Shown piece after piece: positions 22,441 through 64,000 of a DNA stretch of 64,000 nucleotides. Made by a program: the position numbers and the translations under genes. The stretch is from Allolobophora icterica. Its lineage: Eukaryota; Annelida; Clitellata; Crassiclitellata; Lumbricidae. Numbering within the stretch: the stretch's first letter is position 1; each line of letters starts with the position of its first letter. The stretch covers positions 22,920,668 through 22,984,667 of the forward strand of contig OY744617.1 of assembly GCA_963556255.1 (NCBI GenBank). Direction: 5' to 3'. The notes below the pieces were generated by a model, which saw only the letters and a program-made list of their open reading frames with translations, was not told the origin of the DNA and made no database searches.

Positions 22441-23469
22441 TATATCTTACCTATAGGCTAGCGACACTGATTAAATTTATTTATTATTATCTGCTATTCC
22501 CCCCCCTAAGTCATTGGAGCAACTTCCCCTTTCCCCCTTCTTCTTCCCCTTCTCCTTCTCCCCCCCCCTAAAATGGTGGCACACACACTGACAGATCTTC
22601 CCCCTCTATTTTTTGGATGGAGCATTTGCTCCAAGGTTTCTATGGTGTAGACGCCCCTGATTATAAATCTGATCTTAAGTTATCTGGTACAGCAGATGGA
22701 TCGGTAGTGTAGCTATCTATAGTAGGCCCTAGGCGTAGAACACCGGACAATAATTTTGTCGTTGGTTTCTCTAGTTCACCCTGTCGAAGATCTAAGCGTA
22801 ATCGTGGGAGTGCGCGATAACTTTAACTTGCAGAATCTTTTACTCAAACCACGGAATTAGGCCTAGTCTAATCCGTTTCGACTAATAGGCCTAATCCGTT
22901 TCGATTTCTTTGAAGTTCTTACGGTAGTCCTAAATTATCCGTTTGTAACCATATAGAGACCTTACAGTAGGCCTATAGGCCTACTCGAAGGACCGTGGCA
23001 GAGTAGCTCTAGGAGTCTATGTCGATTTCGATCGCAAATTCCCAACCGAACTCAATATTATACCATTGCAACGTGTATATTAATAGGACCTACACTTCGT
23101 GGCGAAGTTAAAATCCTTAACTTACGTTGTATTTAACAAACTTCATCATTCGCATTAAGCGACCTTATGAAAAACTGGAAATTTTAAACACTATAGTCTG
23201 GAAGAGGAAACAGCAATATAGGGCTACGTAGAGCCTATTCGTAGGCTAGTTATACGACTGTATGTCCGATTGGTAAACCCACCAAATCGAAGTATGCCAT
23301 ATGGTCTTCATAATTTATGTGTTACCATAATAATAATAATAACGACAATTTATACACGCCGTACGCGGCCATGCCGCTACAACTCCTAGCAGGCGGGATA
23401 AGCCTTAGCAAACAAGTAATGTTTAAGCTGCGATTTGAATGAGTCTACTGAGTCTGATGACGGGTGGAA
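22441..23469. other. Mostly unassigned; possible MITE right end at 22590-22655
   Basis: GTGTAGACGCCCCTG at 22641-22655 looks like a hAT-type end, but I could not find the matching left end. The rest is unrecognised. Confidence 0.35.
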
Positions 23470-23838
23470 CAGTGGCGTCACGAGGAGGGTGCGGGGGGGT
23501 GCGAACCGCACCGGGTGACACCCTCAGAGGGGGTGACACCCAACATGAAATGATGAAATTTTTGGAAGATGAGGAATTCCTAAAAAAAAGGTCATCTAAT
23601 TTTTTGGGAGACGAATTCCTAAAAAAGGTCATCACTTATTCTGGGAGAAGAATTCCTAAAAAAAGGTCATCAAAATTTTTTGGGAGACGAATTCCTAAAA
23701 AAGGTCATAATTTTTCATTTTTTGGGAGACATCATTTTTCTTTTTTGGGAGACGAATTCCTAAAAAAGTCATCACTTTTCTTGAGGGTGACACCATGACT
23801 TACCGCACCGGGCGACACCAGCCCTAGTGACGCCACTG
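23470..23838. mobile_element. hAT-like MITE, 369 bp, TSD GGGTGGAA
   Basis: TIRs CAGTGGCGTCACGAGGG and (reverse complement) CAGTGGCGTCACTAGGG. Perfect 8-bp duplication at 23462-23469 and 23839-23846. The middle is a tandem repeat of about 32 bp with the word GGGAGACGAATTCCTAAAAA (about six partial units). Confidence 0.93.
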
Positions 23839-23871
23839 GGGTGGAAGACTGTACCAGCAAGGGACCATATG

Positions 23872-24174
23872 CAGGGACGTCATTTCAGCTTTTTCCAGGT
23901 GGGGGGGACAAAAAAATAGATGAAATTTTTTTTCACCATGCGGGGACAACAGTACACTGTGTCCCCCACTGTTAAAGGTGGGGGTTCTTGTCCCCCTCTA
24001 CCTCTCGGGATCGCTGCCCATGTTTGTATTTAATCTGCATGTGCAAAACTGTAAACCAGTCTCTTTTGAGTCTCTTTTTCCTTTTTACCCCTTTCTTCTT
24101 CCTCCTTTTCTTTTTTACATTTTCCCCCAAAAATCAGAGGGCAAATACCCCCTGCTCCCCAAATGGCGTCCCTG
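23872..24174. mobile_element. hAT-like MITE, 303 bp, TSD ACCATATG/ACCATAAG
   Basis: Ends CAGGGACGTCATTT and (reverse complement) CAGGGACGCCATTT match 13 of 14. The flanking 8-mers match 7 of 8 (23864-23871 and 24175-24182). It lies only 34 bp from the previous element. Confidence 0.85.
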
Positions 24175-24229
24175 ACCATAAGTAAGACAAATGAACCCAT
24201 ATGAACCCATAGCACAATATGCATATTCC

Positions 24230-24451
24230 CAGTGCTTTTTTCAGCTACTAAAAAATAATTTATTTTGATAATAAAAACAATTATTCAGTAATTTTAATTT
24301 AACTTCAGTGTTGTGAACTGTTTTCATTTTTTTATTGAGACCCCTCCCAAACCCAATCCCGTTTTTCTCAGGGTTTTAGTCCTTCCATAATTGTTCAGTT
24401 CCAGAATCTATTGTTCAGTTCCGGAACCTTTTATTCTAGAAAAAAACACTG
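24230..24451. mobile_element. hAT-like MITE, 222 bp, TSD CATATTCC
   Basis: Ends CAGTGCTTTTTTC and (reverse complement) CAGTGTTTTTTTC. Perfect 8-bp duplication at 24222-24229 and 24452-24459. A second family member is at 30834-31090. Confidence 0.92.
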
Positions 24452-24548
24452 CATATTCCCATATGGTTTTCATATATCTTACCATAGGGGACAATATGTC
24501 AGACATTTAAATTTAAAGCCTGCCTATGTGAACACACACTAACGACTT

Positions 24549-24606
24549 CAGTCAGTCAGTCAGTCAGTCAGTCAGTCAGTCAGTCAGTCAGTCAGTCAGT
24601 CAGTCA

Positions 24607-24661
<55 letters not shown>
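24549..24661. repeat. Compound (CAGT)n(CAGC)n microsatellite
   Basis: About 15 TCAG units change abruptly to about 13 CCAG units. Confidence 0.98.
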
Positions 24662-25795
24662 TGTTTGTCTAAACTCTCATTCACACACGTAGAACACATC
24701 CGCACAAACATGCAAACACATAAAATTAGACCTAAGCAGCAATTCAAAGTATTTTCTGGATAAAATATAAAGTTCAAACCGACAGAATATGAAAATATAA
24801 CTCAACTGAGAGGCATCAGAATATAGGCATTTCAACACAGGCTCCAGAGTTTTAAAGCCAATTCATCCTTACAAATAACATAGAAACTTTAAGAAGTTAC
24901 TACAAATTAACAGCTGCTTTTCATGTTCAGATGGCAAATATAATCGATATACCAAGCACAAAGGCCAGACAATCAACAGCAGTTGAATTAATTAATCCAT
25001 GGAAATAATTATAGTCCTATTATAACAGCACAGTTAACAATATATTCCAATCTTTAATTAATGAAGCCACGAAGACTGGTGATAAATTTTAAGGATACTC
25101 ACTTAACGTTATCAAACTGGAAAATTACTACATCAAATTACCATGGGTTGACAATAATTCTTCTGCTTCAAACAATGCCAAGTTATAATGCGCGATTTCC
25201 TTGAAGCACATCTATCAAAGATGGTAAAATTTAATGCAACATAGACAATAAACAGTTCTCTTGGCATATACATAACATACTGATCATAATACTCTTGCGA
25301 TCACAACACACGGTGATTCCTAGGTAACCGTGCTGGAGCGCCCTTGTGAGTCACTTAAAGGGTGCTATACAAGTGCTCAGATACATACATTACATAAACA
25401 AAAGATGCACATCTGAATACAAAAGCCGCTATTATCATCATCATCATCAGGCACAACTGCAAGTTGAAGCAAACTAGAGAATATCATACAAAGTGCAAGA
25501 GATACAAAGCACGCCTGTCTCAACCTCACATGATCGGAAGGACACTACAACCACAGTAAATATGACAGTAGCATAAAAACACAGAAATCAAATAGCTGGA
25601 ACTCGAATGTTTTCCTAGTAAATATTTAATCTTTGAACTACGCTTAATCTTTCAACAAAAGTGCAATACACAAAATGTTCTAATTTTAACAGTTGATGCA
25701 AATTGCTGTCATTTCCTATATGCCAGAAGTGAAATGCATTGGTTCTTGACTATAAGTTTATCCTTACCATCGTCATCTCCGATCATATACACTTG
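24662..25795. other. Mostly unassigned; L2-like tail at 25325-25390
   Basis: GCGCCCTTGTGAGTCACTTA then GGTGCTATACAAGTGCTCAG is a retroposon 3' end on the plus strand. A short (ATC)n is at 25433-25449. Confidence 0.5.
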
Positions 25796-25799
25796 CGAT

Positions 25800-26290
25800 C
25801 ACAAGGGCTGGTTTTGTCGTCAGACTTGGCTTCTTTGTAACCTTGGTTTCTGATCCATGTGATCATAACTTTTAGCTCTGATTTCAGGTTTTAACAACAT
25901 GACTGGAAGCTTTTGATTATGGTCTGATCTTAACTGATGATATTACAGGGTTTTAGCCAAGTGATTCAAGTTATTAGTCGGGTGGCAAGGGTTTAGGTTT
26001 AGTGATCACTGTTTTGGTCTTAAATTCCAGGGTTTGCCATTTGATTCACGGTTTTAACCAGCGATTAAGCATGTCTTAGCATTAATGGTTTTGCTCTTAA
26101 ATCATGGTTTTTGGTTGTGTGTTAGTGTAACAAGGTTTTAGACTTGAATTCGTGATTGTGGTTTTGCAGATTTGCATCACATGACTGTGGGTTTGCATCG
26201 GGTGATCATGCAGGTCTAGCCTTTTGCTGTGTTGTGTCGCTGTTGTCATGGTTTCTAGACAAGTGATTATGGGTCTGGTATGTAAACTTG
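25800..26290. repeat. Degenerate GTGATCATGGTTTTRG minisatellite
   Basis: Irregular units built on GTGATYATGG and GGTTTTAG with strong divergence. Confidence 0.6.
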
Positions 26291-26853
26291 GCCGTACCAA
26301 AGATCACATGGACAAAACCCTTGCAACTAAAGCTTTTGTGCAAATCATGATTTAACACTGGCCTCTGACTAAACATTACACACGTTCCGAGTTTAAATTT
26401 CAATGAGCACTCAAGTGTCTTAATTAGGAAAGAGACACACAAACTACACAATCACAAATTCCCAGCAACTGTGGATGTTGAACTGGTGATAATCAGTTTC
26501 GGCTGCGGATGGTGGAGATGATGGGTTGTAGCATACATCCCTGCAAGGAAGCGTTGCTTGCAACCTTTGACTCTAGAAGTTGTTTTGTTTTCTTAGACAA
26601 ATATACACACAGCAGTACCTTAAAAACCTGCATTACATTGTTGACATACATAACTTCCTGTACATGAACCCCAATCCAGTCCAATCAAACACATATAACT
26701 ATGTACAATTGTACATACATATATATACATTCGATCCTATCCATTTCCAGTGATTCCACTTGGTGAAATTCTTCACCACTGCTGGCTACTTGAATGGGTG
26801 CCATGCCATGTTTGGCGCCAAGTACAGACATTAGTACTGGCCAATTTACTACT

Positions 26854-26908
26854 TTAACGACAAGAGTGTACAAAAAGCGACTGGGAAACCAATTCAGCTT
26901 GATGTTAA
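26854..26908 (+). mobile_element. 55-bp TTAA-bounded micro-MITE, copy 1
   Basis: Starts TTAACGACAAG and ends CTTGATGTTAA. The core AAAGCGACTGGGAAACCAAT is shared by four of the five copies in the window and inverted in the fifth. Confidence 0.8.
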
Positions 26909-27264
26909 ATTAAATGGGAATACAAACCCAAACACTCAATAAGACTTCAATAAGAAGTCAATAAGACTTCATTGCAGCTCTAACCACTGAACCTTGCTAG
27001 ACTTATCAGGTCATACAAGGCCAAAAAAGCCAGGCATGACAATAAGGTCACAAATGCTAGTGACTAGCACAATTAATACATTTAAAGCTCATCCAATCAC
27101 AATGATCCTTTGCATGATTGCACCAAAATACAAAACAATATTTGGAAAACAAAAGGAACAACCATGTACACATGTTGGTAGTCGCTAGAAATGCTATGGG
27201 TAAACCGACTGCTACGAAAGGTTTACGGGTTGTAATCACCCCATTAAAATTTCAAATCAATTGT

Positions 27265-27319
27265 TTAATGACGAGCTTGTACTAAAAGTGACTGGGAAAC
27301 AAATGCAGCTCGTCATTAA
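27265..27319 (+). mobile_element. 55-bp TTAA-bounded micro-MITE, copy 2
   Basis: TTAATGACGAGCT and AGCTCGTCATTAA are perfect 13-bp inverted repeats. The core is AGTGACTGGGAAACAAATGC. Confidence 0.88.
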
Positions 27320-27329
27320 AGTGTTACAC

Positions 27330-28500
27330 AGTTTTGGAACCATACTGGATCAAAACAAGCTGTTCCTTACACTTAAGCAAATGGCCATTACCAGTGGCCA
27401 TTTAGCCTGTGATACTAATAATATAAACACAACAATCCAAATTAGAAACGCATAGTTCATCATAATACATGCAAACAAAATTTTGTAGAATAAAACAGCA
27501 GTAAGGCATAAAGCAGTGTGATTTCAACCAATACAGCAATCAGAATATCATAAAAGCCCAGAATTTAGCAGTTAGTAGTAGATTGTTTACACATCTCTTG
27601 ACCAGATAAAGTTGCCCGAATTGTTGAATTGTAAATTGTTGTCAAGCATATTCAGAAATCTAACCAAATTTCAAATCATAATCCATTCACAATCAGTGTA
27701 AACCAAATCGAGATCAATGTAGTTTTGTTTAAAAAACATGCCAGTTTGGTTATGTCACTCAATCCGATATTGTTAAAATATGCCTGAAAGTTTACATAAA
27801 GTTATTATGGAGACATATCAATTTCTGTTACAGTTAAGAATTTGAAACTAACGATTCTGAAATGTAGATTTACCAGCCATACTCTTGAAGTTGGTTATAG
27901 TTCAGATACCGATAGAAGATACTGTGATCTTGTGAATTTCATAACATGGATGAAAGTTGAAAATTAATCCTAAGGCCATTTCTCACAGTACGATACCTGA
28001 GTAAGCATTCACGGAGCTAAGAGCAGAGCCCGAGGAAAGACACTGTGAAATTCACCAATCTTGAAACTGTGAGTAAAAAGCTAAACAGCTCACTACATCA
28101 AGACAACACATTTGTATACATGGCCGTTTGAAACCCTTCAGAAGCACACCTAAGCATTATTTCCGTGTAAGCGCTGGTGCAATCACACATGACAAACAGC
28201 ACAACGACAACTGATTGGCATCCGCAGTTGCAAACAAATTTAGTCCTTACGCTAACTCCAACCTCATCACATAACGGTTTACCCTCAAAGTCCAGCTTCA
28301 TTCAAACCAAATTGAAAAGTTTTGAAAATAGCTAACGTATGCATAATACCGAAATTAGTAATAAAAATGTCTTCTAAAGTCTCACTTGATATAATCACTG
28401 CCTGATGCCATATATGCCATATAGAAGCCATTAGATTAGAATATTCAAAGCACACTTCAATGGTTTGGTTGTGGCCATGACTCTGACCAAAACTCAAACT
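27330..28500. other. Nothing recognised
   Basis: AT-rich sequence downstream of endophilin without supported features. Confidence 0.4.
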
Positions 28501-28513
28501 CTCCATCATTTTG

Positions 28514-30267
28514 TTTATTTCACTCAGCACTTTTTCTTACTTAGCGTAACTCCACTGAGACAAACAATGCTTGAATTCTGGCCTCAGCCCTTCTGTAATC
28601 TTTACATTATACAGTAATAACAATTACATAAAAGCAGACTTTGAAACAAAGACTACAACCAGCACGTGATGTAAGAATTAACTCGACTACGCAAATACAC
28701 TTAACGAGTTTGGCTGTCACTGACTCCCCTCAGATTGAAACAGCAAATGGCCAACTTTCACAGTTATATACAATTGCTCTAGTAAGGCAGTAAAGCCGAA
28801 TGTTAATTAAGCAGTTATATTCTTTAGTAATGTAATATATAGTGAAAGTGTTGTCATAATGTATATTTATGCTAGAAGCAACTATTTCATAGTATATGCT
28901 ATTGCAGCACATAATGGGCTTCAAAGCACAGCATAGTTTTGGTTTTGCAACATTCAACATGAATTAATATCTTATCATAAAGAAAACTTGGTACTGCTAT
29001 CAGTGCAGACTAGTGTTAGATAATCCAAACAAAAAACTAAAATTTCTTTTTTATCCATGCTCAAATATCTTTATCTACTGGGAAGAGAGCTTTCCGGAAG
29101 GTTTTCCTTTCCCGACCAAGCCCTCAAAAATATCAAGCGGTCAATAAAACCTTTTTTAGAAAACACTAGTGCTAATATGATCTGCAGTAAATCACAGCAA
29201 TATGTAAAAAGTGCTCAAATTGACTCTTTTTGATGCCTAAATTTAACACATCAATTACCAGTATTAAACGCAGCAAAATGAAACAACAGCATAACATTCC
29301 ATGTGAGTTGCAGATTCATTTCCTTTTGCACAGCACGATTGGCAACGAGTACAGACAGGTACAGGGCTTAGCGTTTAGCAGGTCATGAAACACCCATGAC
29401 TCGTTTCTAAGCAACGGTACAGCATGAATTCAAAGGAGACATAACCTTCTGAGGCTTTCAGTTATCCTGCAAAGCATTGTTGCAAGGTGCAGTAACTGTT
29501 GCACCAGGCTCTTAGCCAGAAATACAGAGTAGCCGTTCAAAACCATTCGAAGTCGTGACCGTCCTAAGTCGCGACCGCCCGAAGTCCAGCCGCCGTACGA
29601 GTCCAACTACAGTGCCCCTATGCTGTTCACAGAGCCTAATATCAATCCTTACTCCTTAAAGAACTGTCATCTGAATGCTAGCAGTGGCTCTAGAGAAGAA
29701 GCCGGATGGTGGTGGAGGAGAATCATGCACAATTTATGCCCATCAAAAATAATTTTCACCTGTCCAAAGGACAGGTGGACATTGTTGTCTGGCAAAGGGC
29801 CTGTATTGCACCATAATATCTATCCGAGACGCACTTATTATTTCACAACGCTGTCCTTGCTTGATAAAACATACAGAAACAAGAGGTCACATAGATAATG
29901 TAGAAGCTACCAGATTAGATTTCAATTAGCACCTACAAATATCACTCAAAAGCCGCACCTACAAATATCACTCAAAATTCCAGCCAATCCCCTTGACTGC
30001 AGATGCAAAACATTACATATTACAGGGCATGAAGTATTCACAATATAAAATTAAAAGCACGATTCGTTAACGACAGGTAGCAACCGTCTCAGCAGCAGAG
30101 ACATCAAAAGATGAGCAAATCCTAACAATGATTCAGAAGTTTACGTGACAACTGCCTCAGAATTTATCACAACTGCTAGAACGCGACACGCGAATCATCC
30201 CACACACGTACGTATTTACAAGGACAGGTCAGGACATGAAGCAGCGCCCGGCAGAGCCAATGTTCGT
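28514..30267 (-). other. Presumed endophilin 3' UTR / 3' flank
   Basis: I see no further coding block after the stop. The first AATAAA on the minus strand that I noticed is at 28514-28519; the true cleavage site is not established. A short GC-rich tandem stretch (CCGCCCGAAGTC-like words) lies at 29545-29600. Otherwise I see no repeat. Confidence 0.35.
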
Positions 30268-63368
<33,101 letters not shown>

Positions 63369-64000
63369 CTAAAATATTTTAACAACATGTTTTAAACATC
63401 GAGCATATTTACAGCACTGCTAGGTAATTTTTGAAAGATGTCTTAAGTATCCCTCTGGCATTTAACAGCATTGCTGGGTAAGTCCAGGTGTTGGAGGACA
63501 CAATAAAGTCAGAAAACTCCCAATAGGTCAAGGATGAGACCAATAACTTCACCAATCAATCCAGTGCTGTCACACAAAACTTGTGCACACACAAACACAC
63601 ACAAGCAAGCAGACAAAAATACATGCAAACACAGACACACATTCTTTCCAGATACTTTTATATATTTTTGTGCATTGCAGTGCCAATACGTTGAACCCAC
63701 AATAACATTTAACTCTACATTACTAGTAAATAAAATAAAAATGCAATTTCATGAATCAGTTGTCACGGAAACTAAATTGGGTGTACGAGTATTTTGGTCA
63801 CAGCCCAAAATTTGGGAAACAAACTGAGATGCCAGTACTTGGTACAGGCTTACATGGTGTAATGACCCACTCCACTTGCTTCAAGTTACCAACTTGGAAT
63901 CTCGTGACGATTAAGCCATTCTAACCACTTAAGGTTATTCTACCATACTTTTCCTTCCTTATCCAGGAAACTTAATCTCATGAATTTTACAGCAGGCATT
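63369..64000. other. Intron 1-2 of endophilin, nothing recognised
   Basis: The minus strand has no exon matching the expected N-terminal helix. A CA-rich stretch lies at 63580-63640. Confidence 0.5.

Noticed and set aside
63509..63700. First endophilin coding exon
   Set aside because: The minus-strand peptide does not resemble the N-terminal amphipathic helix (GLKKQF-KA), so the first exon is placed outside the window.

Overview
The window is animal genomic DNA. The only host gene I can follow with confidence is endophilin-A (SH3GL family). It lies on the minus strand from position 30268 (stop codon) to at least 63368. I reconstructed ten consecutive coding exons. All have GT/AG borders and compatible phases, and together they give 373 residues plus a stop. 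The part missing from the window is the first coding exon, expected to carry about 15 N-terminal residues. The introns are large (0.45 to 9.8 kb) and hold most of the repeats. Intron size, the many L2/CR1-like retroposon tails, tRNA-derived SINEs, hAT-like MITEs, piggyBac and Helitron relics, and long microsatellites suggest an aquatic invertebrate. I lean towards a lophotrochozoan such as a mollusc, but the sequence alone does not fix the phylum.

Layout. 1-20 kb: a mosaic of decayed mobile elements (two Helitron-tail plus piggyBac composites, L2 tails, a hAT element) mixed with duplicated exon-like blocks of an unrecognised gene family. Two diverged inverted arms, at about 0.6-1.5 kb and 19-19.9 kb, frame this region. 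20-30 kb: SINE and L2 pieces, a run of hAT-like MITEs with 8-bp target duplications (21.4-24.5 kb), a compound microsatellite, and the 3' flank of endophilin. 30-64 kb: the endophilin gene. Its introns contain further MITEs, an 86-bp palindromic satellite (37 kb), a nested DNA transposon of 4.26 kb (42.6-46.9 kb), a facing (AC)n/(GT)n pair (49.9-50.6 kb), and many retroposon tails.

How the parts relate. Endophilin-A acts at the plasma membrane in endocytosis: an N-BAR domain bends membrane and a C-terminal SH3 domain binds proline-rich partners such as dynamin and synaptojanin. Everything else here is mobile or repetitive DNA. The most informative non-gene structure is the 42.6-46.9 kb transposon. 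It splits a SINE cleanly, so its ends, its TAA target duplication and its cargo can be read directly. The cargo is a broken gene of an uncharacterised family and a six-unit array of tRNA-like repeats.
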